Shown here one piece after another: positions 9,657 to 18,457 of a DNA stretch of 35,919 nt; within the stretch, counting starts at the first letter, position 1; every line of letters starts with the position of its first letter. Made by a program: the position numbers and the translations under genes. The DNA lies in assembly GCA_963205465.1 (NCBI GenBank), contig CAUJKG010000296.1, positions 1 to 35,919 of the forward strand, written 5' to 3'. The stretch is from Pseudomonadota bacterium. Its GTDB lineage: Bacteria > Pseudomonadota > Alphaproteobacteria > Rhizobiales > Xanthobacteraceae. The notes below the pieces were generated by a model, which had not been told where the DNA came from, searched no databases, and saw nothing but the letters and a program-made list of their open reading frames with translations.

Positions 9657-12600
9657 CCCTTGTCCTTCTTGTCCGCCTCCATGCGCTCTTTCAGCGCAAG
9701 CAGTGAAGCGAAGGGAGAGTTCGGATCCAGCGGTTTCTCCCGGCGTTCCGGCCGCGGCTTGAACTGGCTTGCGTCCTTGCGGGGCGCGCGCTCGTGACGA
9801 TGTTCCTGGCGGTCCTTGTGACGATCCTTGTTATGATCCTTGCCGCGCTTGTCGCGGCGCGGACGCTCGCGTGTTTTTTCGCCTTCCGCCGGAGTTGCGC
9901 CGTCCGCTTTCGCTTCGGCGCGTTTCTGCGGCCGCTTATGTTCGGGCTTGCGGTCGGGACGCGGACGTCCCGGACGCCAGACCTCGATCATTGCAGGTTC
10001 GGCGGATACGGGCGCGGCGGTTGGTTCCGCATCGGCAACCGGCTCCGCATCTGCGGAAATCGCGGGGGCGGCATGCGCTACGGGATCGCCTTCGGATTGC
10101 GGCGGCGTCACTTCAGCGGAAGCCGTAACCGCATCTTCTGCGACCGCGTTTTCCGCGTCCGGCGTTGCTTCGACGGCAGCTTCCGCAACCTGGACGGTCG
10201 GGGTTTCTGCCGGCGTTTCGACCGGCGCGGGGCGGCGATCCATCCGATAGCCGAGCGCTTTCAGGATGGATGCGAAGTCTTCGCCCGCGCAGCCGACCAG
10301 CGAGGTCATGCCGACGGAAACGGTGAAGCCAAAGCCGTCGATCGCGCCTTGCGGCTTCTCGCCGGGCGAGCCCGGCTTCCAGGCGATCGCTGGGCGAATG
10401 AGGTCGGCGAGACGCTCGAGGATATCGACGCGCACCGCGCGCGTACCGGCGACGCGATAGCCGGCCGCGCGATAGAGCGACTTCTGGATTTCGCGATCGT
10501 TCGGAATCGAGGTGCGGCCGGAGGAGGCGAGCGAGGGCAATTCGCTCATGCCCTTCTGCGAAAGGCCGCCATGCTTGAGCGCCCACAACAAGAGCGCCAG
10601 TTGGCGCGGCGCGGGCTTCAGGAGGGCGGGAATATAGATGTGGTAGGCGCCGAAACGGATGCCGTATTTGCGGAGCTGCCCGCGCGCTTCCTGATCGAGT
10701 CCCTTCACTTCGTCGGCGACATTGACGCGGTCGAGCACGCCGAGCGCTTCGACGAGCTGGAAGGCGACGCCGCGGGCCATGCCGTTCACGTCTTCGGCTT
10801 TGGCAAGCGCATTCAGCGGCCCGAGCAGTTTCTCGATATGTGCTTCGATCCAGCGGTCGATCCGCGCCGCGACTTTGTCGCGCGCCGGACCGGTGAGCTG
10901 CTCGTCGGCGATAAGGTGCGTGCGCGGTTTCAGCGCAACGTCGCCTGCGATCAGACGCGCGACCGGCTCGCCTTTCCAGCGCAACAGGCCATCGTTGGCG
11001 AGCACGATCCTGGCGTCGTCCGCCTTGTCGATTTCGTCAGCGCGTTTTTCGATCTCGCCGGCGAGCGCCTTCTGTGCTGCGGCCCTCAGCGCCTTTGCAT
11101 CGGGCGAACTGCCGGAAGCATCGGCGACAAACTCAAAACCCTGCAAGCGTCCGATCACGTGGCCTTCCACGATCACTTCGCCGCTTTCCTTAATTTCAGT
11201 CTCCAAGCGCGTATTCTCTCTCAGGCGCCGCATCAGCACGCTGGTGCGGCGGTCAACGAAGCGTTGGGTAAGGCGTTCATGCAGCGCGTCGGAGAGGCGG
11301 TCTTCGACCGCGCGCGTGATGCCTTGCCAGTGTTCAGGGTCGCGTAACCAGTCGGAGCGGTTGGCTGCGAAGGTCCAGGTACGCACTTGCGCGATGCGGT
11401 TTGAAAGCGTGTCGATATCGCCTTCAGGCCGGTCGGCAAGGGCCACCTGTTCGGCGATCCAGTCGGCGGGGATGGTACCCTCCCGCATCAAAAATCCATA
11501 GAGGGTGAACACCAATTCCGAATGTGCCGCAGGCGATACTTTTCGATAGTCGGGAATTTGACACACCTGCCAGAGGCGGCGGATCGCCTCCGGCGTGCGG
11601 GCCATGGACCGGACGTCGGAATCGCGCGTGGCGCGCTCCAGAATCTGCAGATCATCCGCAACCGGCGCGCGCGTAAGGCCTTCCTCGCGCGGGATGACGG
11701 CCAGGCTCGCCTCGAGAGCGGCCAGCGAGGAAAAATCGAGTTCATGGTTGCGCCACTGCAACACTTTGACGGGCTCAAAAGTGTGGGTCTCAAGCCGCTC
11801 GACCAGATCCGTCTCGAACGGGCGGCAGCGGCCGGTAGTGCCGAAGGTGCCGTCGCGTTGCGCGCGGCCGGCACGTCCCGCGATCTGCGCCATTTCGGCC
11901 GCGGATAATTGCCGGAACTGATAGCCGTCGAATTTCCGGTCGGAGGCGAAAGCGACGTGATCTACGTCAAGGTTCAGTCCCATGCCGATGGCATCGGTCG
12001 CGACCAGATAGTCGACGTCGCCGGATTGAAAGATTTCCACCTGCGCATTGCGGGTACGCGGCGAAAGTGCGCCGAGCACGACCGCAGCACCGCCGGTCTG
12101 GCGGCGGATCAGTTCGGCGATGGCGTAAACTTCGTCGGCGGAGAAGGCGACGATCGCCGAGCGGCGCGGCAGGCGCGTGAGTTTTTTCTCGCCGGCAAAG
12201 GTCAGCATCGAAAGCCGCGGCCGCTGGATCACGTCCATGCCGGGCAGGAGCTTCGTCAGAATTCCGCGCACGGTCGCGGCCCCGAGCAGCCAGGTTTCTT
12301 CGCGCCCGCGCAGGTTCAGCACGCGATCAGTGAAAAGATGGCCGCGCTCGAAATCTGCCGCGAGTTGCACTTCGTCGACCGCGATGAAGGCGACATCGAG
12401 ATCCTGCGGCATGGCTTCGACGGTCGAAACCCAGTAGCGCGGGTTCTTCGGAACGATGCGCTCTTCGCCGGTGATCAGCGCGACGTTTTCTTTGCCGACG
12501 CGTTCGACGCAGCGTTGATAGACCTCGCGCGCGAGCAGTCGCAGCGGCAGACCGATCAGCCCGCTCGAATGCGCGAGCATGCGATCGATGGCGAGATGCG

Positions 12601-12691
12601 TTTTGCCGGTGTTGGTCGGCCCTAACACCGCGGTGACGCCGCGCCCGCGGCGCGATGGATCGGAGAAAGACTTCGGAGACGTTTTCAGCAA
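9653..12691 (-). CDS. Suv3/DEAD-DEAH-like helicase with long charged disordered C-terminus
   Basis: Walker A GPTNTGKTHLAI, DEVQ box VDEVQLAADFERG, motif VI QIAGRAGRAQRDGTFG; C-terminal Ala/Glu-rich then Lys/Arg/His-rich tail. Confidence 0.92.
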   Translation of the reverse strand: MLKTSPKSFSDPSRRGRGVTAVLGPTNTGKTHLAIDRMLAHSSGLIGLPLRLLAREVYQRCVERVGKENVALITGEERIVPKNPRYWVSTVEAMPQDLDVAFIAVDEVQLAADFERGHLFTDRVLNLRGREETWLLGAATVRGILTKLLPGMDVIQRPRLSMLTFAGEKKLTRLPRRSAIVAFSADEVYAIAELIRRQTGGAAVVLGALSPRTRNAQVEIFQSGDVDYLVATDAIGMGLNLDVDHVAFASDRKFDGYQFRQLSAAEMAQIAGRAGRAQRDGTFGTTGRCRPFETDLVERLETHTFEPVKVLQWRNHELDFSSLAALEASLAVIPREEGLTRAPVADDLQILERATRDSDVRSMARTPEAIRRLWQVCQIPDYRKVSPAAHSELVFTLYGFLMREGTIPADWIAEQVALADRPEGDIDTLSNRIAQVRTWTFAANRSDWLRDPEHWQGITRAVEDRLSDALHERLTQRFVDRRTSVLMRRLRENTRLETEIKESGEVIVEGHVIGRLQGFEFVADASGSSPDAKALRAAAQKALAGEIEKRADEIDKADDARIVLANDGLLRWKGEPVARLIAGDVALKPRTHLIADEQLTGPARDKVAARIDRWIEAHIEKLLGPLNALAKAEDVNGMARGVAFQLVEALGVLDRVNVADEVKGLDQEARGQLRKYGIRFGAYHIYIPALLKPAPRQLALLLWALKHGGLSQKGMSELPSLASSGRTSIPNDREIQKSLYRAAGYRVAGTRAVRVDILERLADLIRPAIAWKPGSPGEKPQGAIDGFGFTVSVGMTSLVGCAGEDFASILKALGYRMDRRPAPVETPAETPTVQVAEAAVEATPDAENAVAEDAVTASAEVTPPQSEGDPVAHAAPAISADAEPVADAEPTAAPVSAEPAMIEVWRPGRPRPDRKPEHKRPQKRAEAKADGATPAEGEKTRERPRRDKRGKDHNKDRHKDRQEHRHERAPRKDASQFKPRPERREKPLDPNSPFASLLALKERMEADKKDKG

Positions 12692-12761
12692 GGCGTTGGG
12701 CCTGAATTCCTACGCAAGATGTACCGTTTCGTTACAAGTTGAAGCGATTTTTCCGCACTCC

Positions 12762-12810
12762 GTTAAGAATTGGAACGCGCCTGGAACGAATCGCGCCCGA
12801 ATCACTGACT
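12762..12810. repeat. Copy 1 of ~49 bp direct repeat (GAAC-N7-GAAC plus GANTC sites)
   Basis: gttaagaattggaacgcgcctggaacgaatcgcgcccgaatcactgact; about 6 mismatches to the copy at 13016-13064. Confidence 0.85.
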
Positions 12811-13015
12811 ACGCTTGGTTTCCGGCTTCGTTCACGCTGCATGTAGTCGCTTCCAGACGATCTGCCACAAATTTGCGGATTGATGGAATGGCTTCCGTCA
12901 CGTTCGCTTCGCGATGAGGTTAATTTTCGCGTCGGCACAACGGCGATTCAGCCTTGAGTCTCATGCCTTTGCATTGTCCTCTTTTGCGACAATCTTAATT
13001 CGAATTCGACGCAAA

Positions 13016-13064
13016 GGGTAACAATTGGAACGAGTCTGGAACGAATCGCGTCCGAATCGCTGAC
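13016..13064. repeat. Copy 2 of ~49 bp direct repeat (GAAC-N7-GAAC plus GANTC sites)
   Basis: ggtaacaattggaacgagtctggaacgaatcgcgtccgaatcgctgact. Confidence 0.85.
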
Positions 13065-13199
13065 TCGGGCATGTTTCGAGATTTGTTCTCACCACAGATC
13101 GTGTATCGAATGGCGCCGCGCACCAAATGAGCGCCGCAAAAAATCCATCGCCGGCTGTGGTGGCGAAAAGTCTTTAACGGCGTCTGGTTAGGGCTGCAC

Positions 13200-14000
13200 T
13201 TAGCGGGTGCTGGTGCGGAAGCGCTTGGCTTCCACAACGAAAGTGCCGATCGGAGTGGAGACCGAAGCCTTGATCGGAGCGAGTGCGCGCGTACCGGCCA
13301 CGGGGGCCAGCCACACGAACATGTTTCGGTTCTCAGCCATCTGCTTTATCGCCGCGCCTTCCGGGTGGTGACCCGCGATCGGAACATAACGTACCTGGCA
13401 GACCAGCGTCGGGCCTTGGTATCCATCCGTTTTTGTCGCGGCTTGGTCGGTTTTGAGATAGGACAGCACCAGGTTGAAGCGATAGCGCCCGTCGAAAATC
13501 GGCAGCGTGCGGTTGCAGGATTCGGGGCTGAGCACGTCGCCTTTCGACACCAGCGCCAGCATGGCGCTCATCGGATCGACGACATTGGTGCGCGTCTCGT
13601 TTGTAATCGGAACGCGCTTATTGTCGGGATCACGTTGCGGTGGATCGATCGAATATCCTTTCGCAAACCCGTTGACGACGCTCAGTTCGATTTTCTGCTC
13701 GCGCCGGCTGGTATTGAGAAGGCCAGAAAAAACACTGGCGGTTATGCGATTGCCTTTGAACGTACCGCGCACGCTCATCGAACCCGCTCCCTTCGAAAGC
13801 AAACGGATGAGGCCCGAAGTCTTGCCGCTACCCGACGCGACGAAGCCGGATTCGGTCAACTCGACCGTCACTTCGGCGCGTCCGACCGGGATTCCGGTGA
13901 GGTACACTGAATAGGCAGCGTCCAGCTGGGTAGTCTGGGCGAATGCAACGCTGGTGCTCGCAGCCACAAGCAGGATGGCAAGGGCGGCGATGCGGCGCAT
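13200..14000 (-). CDS. DUF3108 domain-containing protein (periplasmic), paralog A
   Basis: Signal peptide MRRIAALAILLVAASTSVAFAQ; TQLDAAYSVYLTGIPVGRAEVTVEL; NVVDPMSAMLAL; CNRTLPIFDGRYRFNL. Confidence 0.88.
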   Translation of the reverse strand: MRRIAALAILLVAASTSVAFAQTTQLDAAYSVYLTGIPVGRAEVTVELTESGFVASGSGKTSGLIRLLSKGAGSMSVRGTFKGNRITASVFSGLLNTSRREQKIELSVVNGFAKGYSIDPPQRDPDNKRVPITNETRTNVVDPMSAMLALVSKGDVLSPESCNRTLPIFDGRYRFNLVLSYLKTDQAATKTDGYQGPTLVCQVRYVPIAGHHPEGAAIKQMAENRNMFVWLAPVAGTRALAPIKASVSTPIGTFVVEAKRFRTSTR

Positions 14001-14002
14001 CT

Positions 14003-14809
14003 TCAGCGGGGCGTGGTGCGGAAGCGCGTTGCTTCCACCACCATGGTGCCAATGCCGGTCGCGATCGAAACCTTGATCGGCACCAGCACGCGGGTGCCGG
14101 CGACGGGTGCGAGCGACACGAAGAGTTCGCGGTTTTTCGCGAGTTGCTGCACCTGCGGACGATCCGTCCGGTGACCGGCGATCGGAATATAGCGCGCCTG
14201 ACAGACAAGAATCGGACCCTGATAGCCGTCAGTCTTTTTGGGCGCCTGTTCGGTGCGCAGATAGGTCAGTTCGACATCGTAGCGGAAGCGCGCGTCGAAA
14301 ATCGGAATCGTGCGGTTGCAGGATGCGGGGTTCAGCACGTCACCCTGTGTTGCGACGAGCATCAGGCCCGCGCTCAAGGGGTCGACTACATTCGTGCGTG
14401 CGGCCTGTGTGATCGGTACGCGATTGACGTCCAGATCTTTCGGCGGCGGCAGTACCGAAAATTCCTTGGCGAAGCCGTTTTCGACGCTGATCTCGACCTT
14501 CTCGCTGCGCTCGCTGGTATTCGACTGCGTCGAAAATACGCTCGAAATCACCCGGGTGCCCTGGAACGAGCCGCGGACGGTGGAAGTGCCTTCGCCTTTC
14601 GCGATCATCCGCACCAGGCCGGTGAATTTGGCTGTGCCGGCGGCGGCAAAGCCCGCTTCGTTCAGATCGAGGATGACGGCGCCCTGGCCGATGGGGATGC
14701 CCGCAAGGTGGATGGAGTAGGCCGCATCCAGCCTGGTCTGCTGGGCGGACGCACCATAGGTGCTCGCCGCCAGAAGCAGCGCGGCAACGGAGAGGGCGGA
14801 GCGGGGCAT
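14003..14809 (-). CDS. DUF3108 domain-containing protein (periplasmic), paralog B
   Basis: Signal peptide MPRSALSVAALLLAASTYGASAQ; TRLDAAYSIHLAGIPIG; NVVDPLSAGLMLV; CNRTIPIFDARFRYDV. Two bp upstream of paralog A. Confidence 0.88.
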   Translation of the reverse strand: MPRSALSVAALLLAASTYGASAQQTRLDAAYSIHLAGIPIGQGAVILDLNEAGFAAAGTAKFTGLVRMIAKGEGTSTVRGSFQGTRVISSVFSTQSNTSERSEKVEISVENGFAKEFSVLPPPKDLDVNRVPITQAARTNVVDPLSAGLMLVATQGDVLNPASCNRTIPIFDARFRYDVELTYLRTEQAPKKTDGYQGPILVCQARYIPIAGHRTDRPQVQQLAKNRELFVSLAPVAGTRVLVPIKVSIATGIGTMVVEATRFRTTPR

Positions 14810-14974
14810 GGACGAATTTCTTCCCGGTCTTTTGGTCCGAAGGACCGATTCAGTGGGGAGAATCATAGCAAAAACCGTCTGATCCGGGCGGATTCGAAGC
14901 AGTTCCCGGTAATCGAGCAGGTGGGATGGCTTTGCGTCTTAACTGTGGCTCGAAAACTCCGTTCGAGGCTTCGC

Positions 14975-15003
14975 TTGACGCCTTTCGGGCCCGTCACTAT
15001 GGA
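14975..15003 (+). promoter_or_regulatory. Predicted rpmB promoter
   Basis: TTGACG (14975-14980), 17 bp spacer, TATGGA (14998-15003), about 80 bp upstream of rpmB. Confidence 0.5.
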
Positions 15004-15084
15004 GATGCCTCGCTTTTTACCCCTTTAGAGGCGGCGCGGGTTCCAGAACCCGGCGGATCGCCTTCGACTGCAAGGATTTTGACG

Positions 15085-15375
15085 ATGTCTCGCCGCTGCG
15101 AACTGACCGGCAAGGGTGTCCTCGTGGGCAACAAGGTCAGCCATTCCAACATCAAGACCAAGCGCCGTTTCCTGCCGAATCTCGTGAACGTCACGATGCA
15201 GAGCGAAACGCTGAAGCAGGATGTGCGGTTGCGCGTGAGCGCCAATGCGCTGAAGTCGGTCGACCACAATGGTGGGCTCGACGCGTTTCTGGTCAAAGCC
15301 CGCGACGAGAACCTGTCCTCGCGCGTGCTGCTTCTGAAGAAGAAGATCAAGAAGAAGCTCGCCGAAGCCAGCTAA
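15085..15375 (+). CDS. rpmB: 50S ribosomal protein L28
   Basis: [41 protein letters not shown], canonical L28; internal ATG of the longer ORF chosen. Confidence 0.97.
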   Translation: MSRRCELTGKGVLVGNKVSHSNIKTKRRFLPNLVNVTMQSETLKQDVRLRVSANALKSVDHNGGLDAFLVKARDENLSSRVLLLKKKIKKKLAEAS

Positions 15376-15396
15376 GATTTCTGCAAATACGTTTCT

Positions 15397-15428
15397 GAAA
15401 AACCCGCCTTTCAACGGCGGGTTTTTTA
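15397..15428 (+). terminator. Rho-independent terminator of rpmB
   Basis: AAAAACCCGCC-tttcaac-GGCGGGTTTTTT. Confidence 0.9.
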
Positions 15429-15437
15429 TTGCGGCCA

Positions 15438-15486
15438 GAGCATGATCCCGAAAAATGCGAAGCGGTTTTCGGAAATGATCATGCTC
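15438..15486. repeat. Interspersed palindromic element (GAGCATGATC...GATCATGCTC family)
   Basis: Perfect nested inverted repeat gagcatgatc-ccgaaaa-N11-ttttcgg-aaat-gatcatgctc. Confidence 0.85.
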
Positions 15487-15534
15487 AACCAAACAGGCAA
15501 GCGACGAGTCTGCTCCAACGCGCTCAATCAGACT

Positions 15535-16554
15535 CTATTGCGGCCAGACGAAGCGCAACAGCACGGTGCGCTGGAAGAAATTGAAATTGTTGTCGGAAAT
15601 CAGCGTCAGCAGGATTTCCCCGGTGGGGCCGCGCGTAATGGCGAGCGCTTCCATGTTGTCGATGTCGTATCCGGAATCGGCTTCCAGGAGCACCTTGCCG
15701 TCAACGATGGCGCCGGGACGGATCTCGCCGAGCGGGATCGCGCGCAGGCGCAGATGGATGCCGGTCAGGAAGCGAAAGTAACGCTCCAGAATGACGAGAT
15801 GGCCGGAGGGTGAGATCGCCGCGTCGCTCACTTCGAAAAGATCGGTGCGGCGAACCGCGAAGCTGCCGGGCGTCGCGCCGCCGATGATGAAGGCGATGAG
15901 ATTGCCGTTTTCATCGAGTCCGCGCTCGGAGATCGCGAGCAGGCTCCCCGAGAGCGGCAATCCTTTTGGCACGAAGGCGAGCGCCTCCAGGCCCTGATTG
16001 AACGGCAGCTTGCGGATGCCGTTCGGCGTCTGGATCGGGATGCCGCGTGCACTCAGTCCATCGGCGTGAAGCCGGTATCGCAGAATCCGGTTCGCTCGTT
16101 CGATGCCGACATAAAGCGTGTCGCCGTCCGCGGTCAGCGACTCGGTGTCGAACCACTTGCGCGATGTGAGCGTGCGGCCGTCGGGCCCGCGCATCGGCGC
16201 CATCTCCGCATTTTCGATGCCGGTGATCCGGTTGCCGTCGAGCGTAAAGGTGCCGCGCAGCCAGTAGCCGCGATCCGAATGGGCAACGAAGTTTTTGCCG
16301 TCGGGCAAGATCAGTAGCCCGGAAATGCCGCCGAAATGCTTGAACTTCGATTGCAGGACGAGGCCGCCCACGAATTCGAGTTCGCCGAAACGTCGAGCGT
16401 CCGCATTGCGACGGTCGAAAGCGGTAATGGGGCGGGCTTCGATCTCGATCTGCTCGACGCCGGTATTTTCCTGCGCCTGCGGTGCAGGGCTAAATGCAAA
16501 AAACGCTGTCGCGAAGCAGACCGCCGCAAAGAGTCGTAAGCGACGCTCGATCAA
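15535..16554 (-). CDS. Esterase-like activity of phytase family protein
   Basis: Signal peptide then [27 protein letters not shown]..., [56 protein letters not shown] start overlaps cobT stop (TTGA). Confidence 0.85.
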   Translation of the reverse strand: MIERRLRLFAAVCFATAFFAFSPAPQAQENTGVEQIEIEARPITAFDRRNADARRFGELEFVGGLVLQSKFKHFGGISGLLILPDGKNFVAHSDRGYWLRGTFTLDGNRITGIENAEMAPMRGPDGRTLTSRKWFDTESLTADGDTLYVGIERANRILRYRLHADGLSARGIPIQTPNGIRKLPFNQGLEALAFVPKGLPLSGSLLAISERGLDENGNLIAFIIGGATPGSFAVRRTDLFEVSDAAISPSGHLVILERYFRFLTGIHLRLRAIPLGEIRPGAIVDGKVLLEADSGYDIDNMEALAITRGPTGEILLTLISDNNFNFFQRTVLLRFVWPQ

Positions 16555-18446
16555 TGAAGCCGCCGGCGCGAACCGCCGCCACGACCTGGTGCCGGCGCGG
16601 TTTTTTCTTCGAACAGCTCGGCGAGTTTCTCGGTCATTGCGCCGCCGAGTTCTTCGGCATCGACGATGGTGACCGCACGGCGGTAATAGCGCGTCACATC
16701 ATGGCCGATGCCGATCGCGATCAGTTCGACCGGCGAGCGGGTTTCGATTTCCTCGATGATCCAGCGCAGATGGCGCTCGAGATAATTGCCAGGGTTCACC
16801 GAAAGCGTGGAGTCGTCCACCGGCGCACCGTCGGAAATCATCATGAGAATCTTGCGCTGCTCGGGCCGCGCCAGCAGGCGCTTATGCGCCCAGTCGAGCG
16901 CTTCGCCGTCGATGTTCTCTTTCAGGAGGCCTTCGCGCATCATGAGGCCGAGGTTCTTGCGCGCGCGGCGCCACGGCGCATCGGCGGATTTATAGATAAT
17001 GTGGCGCAGGTCGTTGAGGCGTCCCGGCGACTGCGGCTTGTTCGCGGCGAGCCAGGTTTCGCGCGATTGCCCGCCTTTCCACGCACGCGTGGTAAAGCCG
17101 AGAATCTCGACCTTCACCCCGCAACGCTCAAGCGTACGCGCGAGGATGTCGGCGCAGGTCGCGGCGACCGTGATCGGTCTGCCGCGCATCGAGCCGGAAT
17201 TGTCGAGGAGCAGCGTCACCACGGTATCGCGGAAATCGGTGTCGCGCTCGTTCTTGAAGGAAAGCGGCTGGAACGGATCGGTGACGACGCGGGACAACCG
17301 CGCCGGATCGAGCATGCCTTCTTCGAGGTCGAACTCCCAGGCGCGGTTCTGCTGCGCCCTCAGGCGGCGTTGCAGCCGGTTCGCAAGCCGCGCGACCACG
17401 CCCTGCAAGTGCTGGATCTGCTTGTCGAGATAGGAGCGCAGCCGCGACAGCTCTTCGGCGTCGCATAGATCTTCCGCGCCGACGGTCTCGTCGAACTTGT
17501 TGGTGAAGGCGCGATAATCGGGCCCGCGCGGCTCGTTCGGAAGTTGATGTTTCGGCCGCCACGGCTCGCCGGCTTCCTCGCTGTCGCCGGCATCCATGTC
17601 GTCCGGGCGATCCGCGGGCGGCGCATCGTCGGATTCGGCGGCCTGATCCGGCTGCTCTTCGGTGGAAATCTCGGCGTCTTCCTGCGCGGACTGATCGGCC
17701 GCCTCGTCTTGTTCGGCTGTGCCCTGATCGTTCGAGGAATTTTCCTCGCCTTTGCCTTCGTCCTGGTCCTGCTCGTCTTCGTCCTGCTCGTTGGAGCGGT
17801 CCTCGCCCATGTCGAGCGAGGTGAGCAGATCATGCATTGCCTCGGCGAAACCGCGCTGGTTGTGGATCTCGGAAGCAAGCCGGTCGAGATCATGATCCGC
17901 CCGCTTCTCGATGAAATCACGCCACAGTTCGACAACCTTCCGCACACCGACAGGCGGCTTCTGTCCGGTCAGACGTTCGCGCACCAGCATGGCGAGCGCG
18001 TCTTCGAGCGGCGCGTCGGCGCGGTCGGTGATCTCTTCGTAATTGCCGCGGTGATAGCGGTCTTCGAGCATGGCGGTGAGATTTTGCGCGACGCCGGCCA
18101 TGCGCTTCGAGCCGATCGCTTCGACGCGTGCCTGCTCGACTGCTTCGAACACCGAACGGGCATGTTCGCCCTGCGGCAGCATCTTCTTGTGAATCTGCGG
18201 ATTGTGCATGGCGAGCCGGAGCGCCATGGAGTCCGCGTGGCCGCGGAGAATGGCGGCGTCGGCTTTGCTCAAGCGCCGCGGCGGTTCGGGAAGGCGGGCG
18301 CGCTCCTGGTTTACCGCGGGCCGCTCCGCGGCAAAGGAGACTTCAAGTTCAGGCTTGCCTGCGATCGCACGCAACGTAGTTGCGACCGCGCGCTTGAAGG
18401 GCTCGGCCGGACTTTCGCTGTTTTTTCCCTTCGTGGGAGCGGACAT
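16551..18446 (-). CDS. cobT: Cobaltochelatase subunit CobT
   Basis: VWA/MIDAS motif [14 protein letters not shown]; long acidic central linker; downstream of cobS. Confidence 0.96.
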   Translation of the reverse strand: MSAPTKGKNSESPAEPFKRAVATTLRAIAGKPELEVSFAAERPAVNQERARLPEPPRRLSKADAAILRGHADSMALRLAMHNPQIHKKMLPQGEHARSVFEAVEQARVEAIGSKRMAGVAQNLTAMLEDRYHRGNYEEITDRADAPLEDALAMLVRERLTGQKPPVGVRKVVELWRDFIEKRADHDLDRLASEIHNQRGFAEAMHDLLTSLDMGEDRSNEQDEDEQDQDEGKGEENSSNDQGTAEQDEAADQSAQEDAEISTEEQPDQAAESDDAPPADRPDDMDAGDSEEAGEPWRPKHQLPNEPRGPDYRAFTNKFDETVGAEDLCDAEELSRLRSYLDKQIQHLQGVVARLANRLQRRLRAQQNRAWEFDLEEGMLDPARLSRVVTDPFQPLSFKNERDTDFRDTVVTLLLDNSGSMRGRPITVAATCADILARTLERCGVKVEILGFTTRAWKGGQSRETWLAANKPQSPGRLNDLRHIIYKSADAPWRRARKNLGLMMREGLLKENIDGEALDWAHKRLLARPEQRKILMMISDGAPVDDSTLSVNPGNYLERHLRWIIEEIETRSPVELIAIGIGHDVTRYYRRAVTIVDAEELGGAMTEKLAELFEEKTAPAPGRGGGSRRRLH

Positions 18447-18457
18447 GCTCGCTCAAT

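Noticed and set aside
9794-11347. 517-aa plus-strand ORF
   Set aside because: Antisense to the Suv3-like helicase; Arg/Gly/Asp-rich composition with no domain.
13138-13167. Possible terminator for the DUF3108 operon (TCGCC...GGCGA then TTTTTT on the minus strand)
   Set aside because: Only a 5-bp stem with a large loop; too weak to call without transcript-end data.
12732-13237. Small minus-strand ORFs (68 and 80 aa) across the repeat region
   Set aside because: No domains or convincing start context; their similar segments (IRSRRVP / IRTRFVPDSFQ) come from the DNA repeat itself.
13943-15028. 361-aa plus-strand ORF over the DUF3108 genes
   Set aside because: Antisense shadow ORF; the opposite strand has two clear signal-peptide proteins.
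14926-15084. 53-aa N-terminal extension of RpmB in the ORF track
   Set aside because: L28 homology begins at 15085; the extension overlaps the predicted promoter and leader hairpin.
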